Positions 8,871-18,224 of a stretch of DNA of 44,626 nt are shown here, piece by piece. The translations under genes and the position numbers were made by a program. Each line of letters starts with the position of its first letter. Within the stretch, counting starts at the first letter, position 1. The notes under the pieces were generated by a model, which was not told where the DNA came from, ran no database searches, and was given only the letters and a program-made list of their open reading frames with translations. Origin of the DNA: Bradyrhizobium sp. LTSP885 (GTDB lineage: Bacteria; Pseudomonadota; Alphaproteobacteria; Rhizobiales; Xanthobacteraceae). The DNA lies in assembly GCF_000938305.1 (NCBI RefSeq), contig NZ_JYMT01000016.1, positions 25,211-69,836 on the forward strand. Direction: 5' to 3'.

Positions 8871-9577
8871 AAAGGTCTTGTCACCCACGCCGCGAAGGTA
8901 TCCAGCACCTCGGCCAGCACCTCGCGGTCGTCGCGGCCGGAGCGCTTGAGCACATGGAAGGAATGGTCGGCCTCGCCAACCAGATGCAGCGTTGCCGGCG
9001 CTCCCAGCCCCTTCACCACGGGCTCGAGCAGATCGAGTTCCGCCAGCGCATCGCGCGTCCCCTGCAGGAACAGCATCGGAACCTCGACCTCGGCGAGATG
9101 CTTCGCCCGCTCGCGCGACGGCTTGCCGGCGGGATGCAGGGGAAAGCCGAGGAACACCAGCCCGCGCACATCAGCGAGCGGCGCCTTCGCCTGGGCCTGC
9201 GAGGTCATGCGGCCGCCAAACGATTTGCCGCCGGCGAACAGCGGCAGGTCACCGCAACGGCGCGCCGCCTCCGCGACCGCTGATCGCACGGTCGCCTGCG
9301 CGATGGCCGGGGGATCGGGCCGCTTGCTGCCTTTCTCCATGTAGGGGAACTGATAGCGCAGCGTCGCGATGCCGCGTCCGGCAAGACCCACGGCGATTTC
9401 CTCCATCGACGCATGCGTCATGCCGGCACCCGCGCCATGGGCAAAGACGTATGCCGCGCGCGCATGCGGTGGGCGCAGCAACAGCGCGGACACCGTGGTG
9501 TCGTCCGAGACTGCCATGGTGAGCTGTTGCGCGGCGGCGGCGTTCAAGCGGTGCCTCGGGAAAGACTGGTCGGCCAT
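8867..9577 (-). CDS. Alpha/beta hydrolase (KANL3/Tex30-like, dienelactone-hydrolase-related)
   Basis: A 236-residue cytoplasmic alpha/beta hydrolase. FAHGAGAGMTHASM (residues 46-59) forms the oxyanion region. The nucleophile elbow is GKSFGG with S119. The acid is expected in LFLQGTRDALAE and the histidine in GEADHSFHV. The family resembles uncharacterised bacterial hydrolases of the KANL3/Tex30 type; the substrate is unknown. The start is uncertain: I use MADQSFPRH, while MAVSDDTTV 20 codons later or an ATG 17 codons earlier are possible, none with a strong ribosome-binding site. The stop codon lies inside the end of an intergenic repeat. Confidence 0.8.
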   Translation of the reverse strand: MADQSFPRHRLNAAAAQQLTMAVSDDTTVSALLLRPPHARAAYVFAHGAGAGMTHASMEEIAVGLAGRGIATLRYQFPYMEKGSKRPDPPAIAQATVRSAVAEAARRCGDLPLFAGGKSFGGRMTSQAQAKAPLADVRGLVFLGFPLHPAGKPSRERAKHLAEVEVPMLFLQGTRDALAELDLLEPVVKGLGAPATLHLVGEADHSFHVLKRSGRDDREVLAEVLDTFAAWVTRPL

Positions 9578-9791
9578 TTTAGCTTTGCGTCGCGATGCGC
9601 GCAAATGCCGCCGCGGCCGGGCCGCCAAGGGTGAACTCGTTCACACCCGGCCGACATTTCCGCTATTGGGCCAAACGCCGCGACTGTAGGATGGTGCGCG
9701 GCCCGATACACGCCAGACGCGAATCGATTTTTGGCGATTTTTAACATCTCGTGAATACTACGCGCTGTGACCGCGAATCAGGGGACGGGGC

Positions 9792-11630
9792 ATGCGTCGC
9801 AAGACGATCGTTATCATCGGGCTGCTGGCTGTCGCGGGTCTCTTGTACTTCAAGGACGATCTGAAATTCCTCGCCGAAAGCTTCCAGGTCAAGGCCGTCG
9901 ACTATCAGCCGCCGGCGAAGACCGTGTGGCTGGACCAGAAGGTCAGCACCGAGCGGCTGAGCTGGTTCTACCATGCCGATCAGGGAACCCGAACTTTCCT
10001 CATCCCCTATAAATGGTTCATGGCGCTGGAGCAGCCGACGATCCCCTGGCTGCTGTTCACCGCCGCGCCGCCCCTCAGCGACACCAACTATCTCGCCCGC
10101 TTCGGCTTCATTCCCGATACCGTGATCCCCGGCAAGCCGGATCCGCTGCCGATCGGCTTTGCGCAAAGTACCGCGATGCTGGACGCCAACGGAGCGCCCT
10201 GGCGCGATCCGCATAGCGGGGCTGATATGACCGGGATCGGGCTGACCTGCGCGGCCTGCCATACCGGAAGCTTCACCTATCGCGGCACCGAGATCGTGAT
10301 CGACGGTGGGCCGGCCAACACCAATTTGTTCGAATTCCAGAAGGGCGTCGGTCTGTCGCTGCTGCTGACCCGGTTCTGGCCGGGCCGCTTCTCGCGCTTC
10401 GCCGATGAGATCCTCGGCAAGGACGTGAGCCTCGACGACCGCATGGCGCTACGCGGCCAGCTCGACCTGGTGCTCAAGCAATATGCCAACATCAACTCGC
10501 TGGAGACCAAGGTCGCTGCCAACAGCGTCGAGGAGGGCTATGCGCGGCTCGACGCGCTGAATCGGATCGGCAACCAGGTGTTCTCGATCGATCTGAACAA
10601 CCCGAACAATTACGCCTCGCATTCAGCGCCGGTGCATTTCCCGCGGATCTGGAACGCGCCGTGGTTCAGCTGGGTGCAATATGACGGCTCGATCATGCAG
10701 CCGATGGTGCGCAATGCCGGCGAGTCGCTCGGCGTCAGCGCCGATCTCAATCTGCTCGACCCGGCCAAAGGCCTGTTCAAGTCGAGCGCGCGGATCGACG
10801 TGCTGTACGAGATGGAGCGGATGATCGCCGGCGATCCGCCCAGCGAGGAGAAGGGCTTTGGCGGCCTGGCGTCGCCGAAATGGCCGGAGAACATCCTGCC
10901 GCCGATCAACATGGATCTCGCGAAGAAGGGCGGCGATCTCTACAAGACGCATTGTCAGGGCTGCCACGGCCCGGCGATCGACAGCAAGGCGCTGCCGGCG
11001 AGCGAAGCCTTCGCGCTGTTCAAGGACACCAAGCGGTGGATCAAGAACAACGCGGGCCAGCCGCTGCTCGACGTCGCGATGATACCGATCAGCCAGATCG
11101 GCACCGACAGCGCGCAGGCCGACGGCCTTGCGGCGCGCACGGTCGAGACGCCGCCTAATCTCAACATCAAGGACAACAGCTTCGGATTTGCGCTGCGTGA
11201 CGTGGTCGTGAGTACGGTCAACACTTGGTACGACCAGAACAGCGCGCCTCCAGCGGATCGCGACCGGATCAACGGCTACCGGCCGCCCGACATCCAGGCG
11301 CCGCTCGCCTACAAGGTCCGGCCGCTCAACGGCATCTGGGCGACGCCGCCCTATTTGCACAACGGCTCGGTGCCGACCATCTACGCGCTGCTGTCGCCGG
11401 TGAAGGATCGGCCGCAGCAGTTCTGGCTCGGAGGCCGGGAATACGACGCCAAGGATCTCGGCTATCTCTCGAAGGACAGCATCAAGAACGGCTTCCTGCT
11501 CGACACTTCCAAGCAAGGTAACACCAATATTGGGCACGAATTTTCCGACGAGAAGCGTCAAGGCGTGATCGGCCCGGAGTTGAAGGAAGACGAGCGGCGC
11601 GCGCTGATCGAGTTCATCAAGACGCTCTGA
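9792..11630 (+). CDS. RoxA-like di-heme cytochrome c
   Basis: A 612-residue protein with an N-terminal hydrophobic segment (IVIIGLLAVAGLLYF, residues 6-20) that serves as an uncleaved anchor or export signal, placing the rest in the periplasm. It has two c-type heme motifs, CAACH at 153-157 and CQGCH at 388-392. Near the C-terminus is LNGIWATPPYLHNGSVPTIY, typical of MauG/RoxA-related di-heme enzymes. The length and widely spaced hemes fit the family of rubber oxygenase RoxA and its uncharacterised relatives better than small BCCP peroxidases (about 330 residues). It could be an oxygenase, a peroxidase or an electron-transfer protein. It is monocistronic, convergent with the flavoenzyme operon (3 bp between stops). 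Confidence 0.82.
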   Translation: MRRKTIVIIGLLAVAGLLYFKDDLKFLAESFQVKAVDYQPPAKTVWLDQKVSTERLSWFYHADQGTRTFLIPYKWFMALEQPTIPWLLFTAAPPLSDTNYLARFGFIPDTVIPGKPDPLPIGFAQSTAMLDANGAPWRDPHSGADMTGIGLTCAACHTGSFTYRGTEIVIDGGPANTNLFEFQKGVGLSLLLTRFWPGRFSRFADEILGKDVSLDDRMALRGQLDLVLKQYANINSLETKVAANSVEEGYARLDALNRIGNQVFSIDLNNPNNYASHSAPVHFPRIWNAPWFSWVQYDGSIMQPMVRNAGESLGVSADLNLLDPAKGLFKSSARIDVLYEMERMIAGDPPSEEKGFGGLASPKWPENILPPINMDLAKKGGDLYKTHCQGCHGPAIDSKALPASEAFALFKDTKRWIKNNAGQPLLDVAMIPISQIGTDSAQADGLAARTVETPPNLNIKDNSFGFALRDVVVSTVNTWYDQNSAPPADRDRINGYRPPDIQAPLAYKVRPLNGIWATPPYLHNGSVPTIYALLSPVKDRPQQFWLGGREYDAKDLGYLSKDSIKNGFLLDTSKQGNTNIGHEFSDEKRQGVIGPELKEDERRALIEFIKTL

Positions 11631-11633
11631 GCC

Positions 11634-13109
11634 TTACACGTCAGGGACACTCAGCGGCACGCTCTGGGCGTGGTGGAACAGATCGTCGGGATCGTATTGC
11701 TGTTTCACCGCGACCAGGCGGCCAAGGTTGTCGCCCCAATAGGCGGTCGCGTAGTCGTCGAGATCGAGATCGCAGTAATTGACATAGGACGCGCCGGGCA
11801 TGAAGGGCCGCATCGCCGCATAGACCCTGGCGACCTGCGCCCGATGCGTCGCGGTGTCGGCGGCGCGGCTCCAGCTCGAGAAATACTGGATACAGTATTG
11901 CGTGCCGGCGCGGCGCGGAAACGCCGTCGCATCCGCCGCAACGTCGGCGATCTTGCCGCCATAGGAGTCGCACAACAGCGCGATGGCGCCCGGCGCGAGC
12001 GGCGCCACCGCGGCCATCATCGCGGCGATGCCGCTGGCCGGGAGCGGCGTCAGGACATAGTCCGACTTCGCCTTCATCAGGATCGACTCGTAGTCGAGCG
12101 GCCCGGCAAAATGCTTGATCGCATCGAGGAAGCCGAGCGACCGTACCGTCAGCGCCGATGACGGCGCCTGCAGCGAGGTCAAATGCTTGAGCTCGGTGCG
12201 CAACGCACTCTCGCTGCCGACCGATTGGCCGATGCAGCGCATGCTGATCAGGCCATTTCCGGCCGGCCCGACCTTCATGATCGAGGTGATGTCCGACGGC
12301 GCGTTCGGCGCCCAGTCCTGCCAGGCCGCGAACAATTGCGCGGCATGCGCCCGCGACAACGTCCAGGAGACGCCGAACACCAATGCGGTCTTCAGCGGAA
12401 AGACGCTGATCCTGAACTCGGTGGCGATGCCAAAACTGCCGCCGCCTCCGCCGCGGCAGGCCCAGTAGAGATCCGGCTCCGAACTGGCATCGGCTTGCAG
12501 CGTCCTCGCCTGCGCATCGACGATTGTCGCCTGCTGCAGGCCGTCGCAAGTCAGCCCGTGCGAGCGCGCCAGCAGGCCGTGGCCGCCGCCGGTGAGGTGA
12601 CCGGAGATGCCGACGGTCGGACAACTGCCGGCCTGCAGCGCGAGCCCTTGGGCCGCAAGCGCCGAATACAGCTCGAACAGCGACACGCCGGAGCCAGCGG
12701 TCACGATGTTCGACGCCTTGTCGACCGTGATCTGCTGCAATCCGCGCACGTCGATCGCGACGTCGGTGGATTGCGACAGCCCTTCATAGGAATGCCCGCC
12801 GCAGCGCACGGCGAAGTTCAGGCCGTTGCTGCGCACCCAATCGACCATCACCGCAACGGCATGTTCGGTCTTGCAGACCGCGCGCAGCGCCGGCGCCAAT
12901 TGCGTGAGCTTGTTGGCGGCGGGAAGGAGGTCGGCGTAGTGCGGATCCTGTGGCCGCAGGAACTGGACGTCGCTGGCCGGAAGATTGGGCAATGGCGGCA
13001 GCGACGTTGCCGCCACAGCAGGCGGCGCGGCCGCGGCCAGGGGCGCCGCAGCAGCAGATTGAGGTGTACCCGAAGGCGACAGCTCGTCGACACGCTGCGG
13101 ATGTTCCAT
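11634..13109 (-). CDS. Berberine-bridge-type FAD-linked oxidase (bicovalent)
   Basis: A 491-residue flavoprotein of the VAO/p-cresol methylhydroxylase fold with a C-terminal BBE domain. Both residues that attach FAD in bicovalent members are present: His106 in RCGGHSYEG and Cys163 in GSCPTVGISG. The FAD domain continues with GGGHGLLARSHGLTCD, and the BBE signature near the end is SYVNYCDLDLDDYATAYWGD. Such enzymes oxidise sugars, alcohols or alkaloid-like amines with O2 and release H2O2. Residues 1-45 are rich in Ala and Pro and do not look like a standard signal peptide. The gene starts 51 bp after the permuted amino-acid-oxidase gene on the same strand, so the two are probably an operon. 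The substrate is unknown. Confidence 0.9.
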   Translation of the reverse strand: MEHPQRVDELSPSGTPQSAAAAPLAAAAPPAVAATSLPPLPNLPASDVQFLRPQDPHYADLLPAANKLTQLAPALRAVCKTEHAVAVMVDWVRSNGLNFAVRCGGHSYEGLSQSTDVAIDVRGLQQITVDKASNIVTAGSGVSLFELYSALAAQGLALQAGSCPTVGISGHLTGGGHGLLARSHGLTCDGLQQATIVDAQARTLQADASSEPDLYWACRGGGGGSFGIATEFRISVFPLKTALVFGVSWTLSRAHAAQLFAAWQDWAPNAPSDITSIMKVGPAGNGLISMRCIGQSVGSESALRTELKHLTSLQAPSSALTVRSLGFLDAIKHFAGPLDYESILMKAKSDYVLTPLPASGIAAMMAAVAPLAPGAIALLCDSYGGKIADVAADATAFPRRAGTQYCIQYFSSWSRAADTATHRAQVARVYAAMRPFMPGASYVNYCDLDLDDYATAYWGDNLGRLVAVKQQYDPDDLFHHAQSVPLSVPDV

Positions 13110-13160
13110 GGAAAAGCCTCCCGCTATTCCGGATCCCGTTCAGGAGCCACTTGCAGACAT

Positions 13161-14249
13161 CTAGACCTCGGGAATCGCCGGATTGACGATCGGCGCGTGG
13201 TCGGGATTGTGGATATGGTTGTCGGGCAGCGGCTTGGCCGGCGCCTTGCCGAACAGTGAGGCGATGTGATCGACGAGGCCCTGACACACCGCTTTGTCCG
13301 GTGTCTCGTTATTGACGCCCGGCTCGAAGGTGCCGCCGATCACCACATGATCGCTGCGCGGGAACAAGTAGCCGTTCTGGCCGTAAAGATATTGCAACGC
13401 CGGCTGCGGCCGAAGCAGCGCCAGCTGCCCCTTGATCGGCATCATCTTGGTGTCGCTCCACAGCGTCATCGATCCGAGCCCGGTGCTATTGACGATGATC
13501 TTCTGCGGCACATTGGCCAGAATATCCGAGCGGCTGACGAACCGCTTCGGCACGAAGGTGACACCACGCAAATCGAGGTCCGCCTTCAGCTTGGCAAGCA
13601 GGGCCGGCGGCTCGATCAGCAGGGTCTGGTAGACGAAGCCGGGCTTGGTGTGGTGCGCGAACGGCAATCGCGGCAGTGATTGTCGCGGCGGGATCAGTCC
13701 CGGCGCGAGACTGATCACGATATCCAGATTGTGCGAGGGCGTGGCGGTGTAGTTCGGCCGCTCGAACACACCGAAGCCCTGCCCGATCCGGCTCTTGAAC
13801 TCGCGGTAGGCCGCCTTGACGATGTCGGCAAGTTCACGCTCCTTGCCGGCGAATTCCACCACCGAGACGGCCCACTGGCCGCCGGCCTTGGCGGACGTGG
13901 TCTCCAGCGGCGCGCGATCCGAGTAGATCGTAACCTTCAGCCCGAGATCGAGCAGCAGCGTCGCAGCGGTCAGCCCCATCACGCCGGCGCCGAGCACGGC
14001 GACTTCGGTCACGCCGGGACTCGCGACCAGACGATCCTTGACGATGTCACGCACCTTGGTGGCGCAACCGAAGCTCAGCGTGATGCCGGCGCCACCGTGG
14101 CCATAATTGTGCACGATGAACTTCTGCGAGATGGTCTCCGCATCAAGCCGGTATGATCCGTTGCGATAGGGACGCACGCCGGCAATGCAGGCGCCTGCCT
14201 GATCGGGATCGAACGTGAAGTCGGGCGTCGGCAGGTTCGGCGTTGCCAT
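13161..14249 (-). CDS. Circularly permuted D-amino-acid-oxidase homologue (FAD)
   Basis: A 362-residue flavoprotein in which every block of D-amino-acid oxidase (DAAO) is present but rotated. The DAAO signature, normally near the C-terminus, is at residues 47-63 (HNYGHGGAGITLSFGCA), preceded by AGVRPYRNGSYRL (23-35), which carries the substrate-arginine motif. Only then comes the FAD Rossmann motif GAGVMG (87-92), normally at residue 7 or so, followed by DRAPLETTSAKAGGQW (111-126), the catalytic middle domain (IIVNSTGLGS, 251-260) and NGYLFP with Y294. The chain ends where the ordinary enzyme would enter the RPxR block. Length is close to ordinary DAAO (about 350). The start MATPNL has CGAGGG upstream; an in-frame start 13 codons earlier is less likely. 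It is the first gene of an operon with the BBE-type oxidase. Confidence 0.85.
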   Translation of the reverse strand: MATPNLPTPDFTFDPDQAGACIAGVRPYRNGSYRLDAETISQKFIVHNYGHGGAGITLSFGCATKVRDIVKDRLVASPGVTEVAVLGAGVMGLTAATLLLDLGLKVTIYSDRAPLETTSAKAGGQWAVSVVEFAGKERELADIVKAAYREFKSRIGQGFGVFERPNYTATPSHNLDIVISLAPGLIPPRQSLPRLPFAHHTKPGFVYQTLLIEPPALLAKLKADLDLRGVTFVPKRFVSRSDILANVPQKIIVNSTGLGSMTLWSDTKMMPIKGQLALLRPQPALQYLYGQNGYLFPRSDHVVIGGTFEPGVNNETPDKAVCQGLVDHIASLFGKAPAKPLPDNHIHNPDHAPIVNPAIPEV

Positions 14250-14326
14250 GGCAAACCCTCGCAATGATTGCCGGATCCCCGGAATCAATTATCTAAGGTT
14301 GCCTATCCTACCATATGTCCTCTTTG

Positions 14327-14348
14327 ATTGTGTGATCGGCTTCACAAT
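14327..14348. promoter_or_regulatory. Candidate operator of the flavoenzyme operon (ATTGTG-N10-CACAAT)
   Basis: A 22-bp dyad with 6-bp arms about 78 bp upstream of the first flavoenzyme gene. The spacing fits a dimeric helix-turn-helix repressor or a CRP-like site. No regulator gene is next to it. Confidence 0.4.
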
Positions 14349-14360
14349 GGCGATGACGAA

Positions 14361-14381
14361 CCTGCCGACGCAACCGGCAGG
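14361..14381 (-). terminator. Probable terminator hairpin after aspartase
   Basis: A perfect 7-bp GC-rich stem (CCTGCCG/CGGCAGG) with a 7-nt loop, about 50 bp downstream of the aspA stop and before the next operon on the same strand. There is no T-run, so it may work only weakly or with Rho. Confidence 0.45.
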
Positions 14382-14430
14382 TCCGGTCGTCACGATCAAA
14401 CGGACATTTTCGGCGGCGAGCGCTGCTCCC

Positions 14431-15963
<1,533 letters not shown>

Positions 15964-16204
15964 CAGTACTCTCCGTTGCCTCTTGCAAAACTCTCTCGTC
16001 GGCGACGCCGCACATGATGCGCCCGGCGTCGGTCGAAAGCCAATGCCTATCGGCAAAGTGTTGCATAGTCGCGAACGAAAAAAGGAGAATCGTGGCAGGA
16101 TTCGGTCGCGAGATAGTAGAATCGGAGGATCGTTTTATCCGTCGCGATAACAACCACTTATCGAGATGTCGCTGTGATTGGGGGCGGGCGCGACTCTCGC
16201 TTCC

Positions 16205-16305
16205 GTCATCCTGAGGAGCGCGTAGCGCGTCTCGAAGGATGCGCGGCCCGGCTGGTGGCCGTCGATACTTCGAGACGCGCGCAAGAGCGCGCTCCTCAGG
16301 ATGAC
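16205..16305. repeat. Intergenic inverted repeat, GTCATCCTGAGGAGCGCG family
   Basis: The left arm begins GTCATCCTGAGGAGCGCG and continues through CGTCTCGAAGGATGC; the right arm runs CTTCGAGACGCGCGC and ends GCGCTCCTCAGGATGAC. The arms are near-perfect complements over about 40 bp and would fold into one long hairpin. It lies upstream of aspA in non-coding DNA. This sequence family is common between genes of bradyrhizobia (from memory). Confidence 0.88.
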
Positions 16306-16395
16306 GGGGTTGGTTCGGTTTCAATTGCAAAACAACGATGAGGATGTGCGTTCGCATTCTCGCGACATGATTTGTCCGAGCTTTGCATTTCGTTT

Positions 16396-16747
16396 GCCCT
16401 CTCACCTTGAAGAGGGCGCAGGGAAAGCCGGGTGCCGATCGCACCCATGGGTCCCGTGCAACAAAAAGCACGGGAGTAGGACCACAGGTGTAACCGGAAA
16501 CAACCCGGCTTTCCCTGCGCGATGGGTTACGGCTTATACGTGCTCTCCCCGGCGAGACTGGGCTCTTTTGTCACCGCCATCAGCAGAGATTTGGCCTCTT
16601 ACTGATGAGACACCTACCACTAGGGCGTCAGGCCTGCACGACTTCACCGTCCGCCTCATGCGCACTCGTCAGCTGCGCAATCGGCGTCCACCGCATCTCA
16701 CACCACGTTCGTGATGATCGCGAGCTCGCCCCTCATCGGGTGAGACG
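16396..16747. repeat. Structured intergenic element with nested hairpins
   Basis: About 350 bp with dense secondary structure. GCCCTCT/AGAGGGC (16396-16402 with 16411-16417) forms a first hairpin. A perfect 17-bp pair (16417-16433 with 16503-16519) encloses two more: GGGTGC/GCACCC near 16431-16446 and CCCGTGC/GCACGGG (16453-16459 with 16468-16474). The right part has further short pairs such as CATCAG/CTGATG. An open frame across it would encode a peptide with GAGKAGC and CNKKHG; I recall such predicted peptides in many bradyrhizobial genomes, which points to a dispersed repeat rather than a gene. It may be a structured RNA. Ends are approximate. Confidence 0.6.
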
Positions 16748-17004
16748 GGTCAATTCATACACCGAGTTTATCTTCTGATAAAGCGAAATATTTTTGCCGC
16801 AGGCGCTTGCCACGTCGGGCAACTCAGTGGCATCCGGTCGCCCGGTGCCCGCGGCTCTCACATCCTATTCGCACTCCGCAGCCAGCTCTTGCCTGTCCTT
16901 TGGCACCGGAATTACGGTGACAATTAAGCGAGCGATGACCGCAGCTATGCTGCTTAAGCTCAGCTCGACCGCGACTGGAGAGCCCCGAATTGGAGCTCCT
17001 TAAT
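16748..17004. other. Intergenic region without recognisable gene
   Basis: About 257 bp of lower-GC sequence between the structured element and the DUF3800 gene. Frames are open in both directions (one of 69 codons on the plus strand), but neither has a ribosome-binding site or family likeness. Near its end a GGAGCTCC palindrome inside GAATT/AATTC (about 16987-17006) could act as a weak terminator for the DUF3800 gene. Confidence 0.4.
16912..16930 (+). repeat. Left copy of short direct repeats flanking the DUF3800 gene
   Basis: TTACGGTGA (16912-16920) overlaps GACAATTAAGCG (16919-16930). The first recurs at 18066-18074 and the second at 18134-18145, on the other side of the DUF3800 gene and in the same orientation. 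This suggests, but does not prove, a duplicated edge around an inserted segment. Confidence 0.4.
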
Positions 17005-18027
17005 TCAGACCGGCATCAGAGGCAGGCCACCTTGAGTGGACAGCGCAAGCTCGAGATTGCGCTTCGTGAGCATCGGCCTACCGTTCTTTGAAAAGCCTTC
17101 GTTGACGACCTTCGTGTACGGGGCGGCGTGAATAACGTCCCCACCCTCCTGATACAGCACGAACGAAATGTACGGGCCATCGTTGTCATGGATCATCAGG
17201 CGATGGATATTCTGCCAACCTTCCTTCTGCAGGTTTCCGGTAAGCGATCGACGAACCGCATTCGTCACGATGTCCGCGAACTCGAGCCCATACTGCGTGT
17301 CTGAGCAAAATTGGAGATCACTCAAGAGCAATTTGAGCGACGTGCCCTTCTCGCCCCTTTCATCTCCGCTGCTGAACTTCTCGTAACGAGAATAGCCCGC
17401 ATGAAACGCTTCCGGAAGCATTAGCGGCGGCCGGCGCTGCGACATCGTTGCGACCGCGCCTTGTGCGTAATGCGCCCACCATTCTTCCCAGCGTGTTACC
17501 TTCGCAGGTTCCTTTCCGTCAACGATCCAGGAGAAAGAACCAAGTTCGTACGGCTTCCTTTGCGCGAAGAATGTCGTAGCCCGGCCGATAACATGGTGCA
17601 GTACGTCAAACGTCGTCAGTGCCTGGAGGAACAGATTCAAAGGCGACTTCAGAATGTACTCGCTGGCACCTTTGACTTCCGCCTGCACGCCCGCTCGGAA
17701 ATTCGGTACCTTCGCCAACATCTGCTCACCGAGCTTCTTCTGATACTCCCGGGCGGCATTCTCGCTATGCAGCCCTAGATCGAGCGCGGTTATCTCGAAC
17801 AGCGCTTCATTGCGGACCAGGAGCATTACGACTTTGTCCACTTGCTTCTCATTGAGAAGCCTTCCCTTCACCTCGCCGTTATCTTTCGGTAGGTTCGCCC
17901 TGATCTTCGCGTACTTCTTGGAAAGGTTGTCCATCACCACGTCGGGAATGATTAGCGCGCCCACCACGCTGACCGACCCGGCTGGAAAGCCGCTGAATGA
18001 CCCGCTCTCGTCGATGAAGATGCGCAT
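17005..18027 (-). CDS. DUF3800 domain-containing protein
   Basis: A 340-residue protein starting FIDESGSF, the hallmark of DUF3800 (predicted RNase H-like fold, the Asp and Glu being likely metal ligands). The family's second conserved block is near the C-terminus: GLEFADIVTNAVRR. The biochemical role of the family is not established; members occur often on mobile elements and near defence genes. The region is visibly poorer in G+C than its surroundings and uses more A/T-ending codons, so it was probably acquired. It stands alone between repeats and has no clear ribosome-binding site. Short direct repeats flank it (16912-16930 and 18066-18145). Confidence 0.83.
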   Translation of the reverse strand: MRIFIDESGSFSGFPAGSVSVVGALIIPDVVMDNLSKKYAKIRANLPKDNGEVKGRLLNEKQVDKVVMLLVRNEALFEITALDLGLHSENAAREYQKKLGEQMLAKVPNFRAGVQAEVKGASEYILKSPLNLFLQALTTFDVLHHVIGRATTFFAQRKPYELGSFSWIVDGKEPAKVTRWEEWWAHYAQGAVATMSQRRPPLMLPEAFHAGYSRYEKFSSGDERGEKGTSLKLLLSDLQFCSDTQYGLEFADIVTNAVRRSLTGNLQKEGWQNIHRLMIHDNDGPYISFVLYQEGGDVIHAAPYTKVVNEGFSKNGRPMLTKRNLELALSTQGGLPLMPV

Positions 18028-18065
18028 CTAGTTGCCCAAACACACCGATGCCTTCCAAGTCTAAG

Positions 18066-18145
18066 TTACGGTGATAGCGCACATAGTTGCCGTTTGGCGC
18101 CGCACCAGGAACTCTGCAAATCGTACAGGTAAAGACAATTAAGCG
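18066..18145 (+). repeat. Right copies of short direct repeats flanking the DUF3800 gene
   Basis: TTACGGTGA (18066-18074) and GACAATTAAGCG (18134-18145) repeat the sequence at 16912-16930, but here they are 59 bp apart instead of overlapping. They lie between the DUF3800 start and the next gene. Confidence 0.4.
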
Positions 18146-18224
18146 CACCATAACTCCCCAGTCTTCTCTTCGGAAGAAACCGGAGCAACAATGCCGGCGT
18201 TATCGACCGGATCGGAGGAGCCCC

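Noticed and set aside
16092..16214. A 40-codon GTG-started frame preceded by AAAAAAGGAGAATC.
   Set aside because: The Shine-Dalgarno-like site is good, but the frame ends inside an inverted repeat and the peptide shows no recognisable feature.
16301..16714. A 137-codon open frame on the plus strand with GAGKAGC and CNKKHG.
   Set aside because: It lies in a repeat with strong inverted symmetry, no ribosome-binding site and no domain; treated as non-coding repeat.
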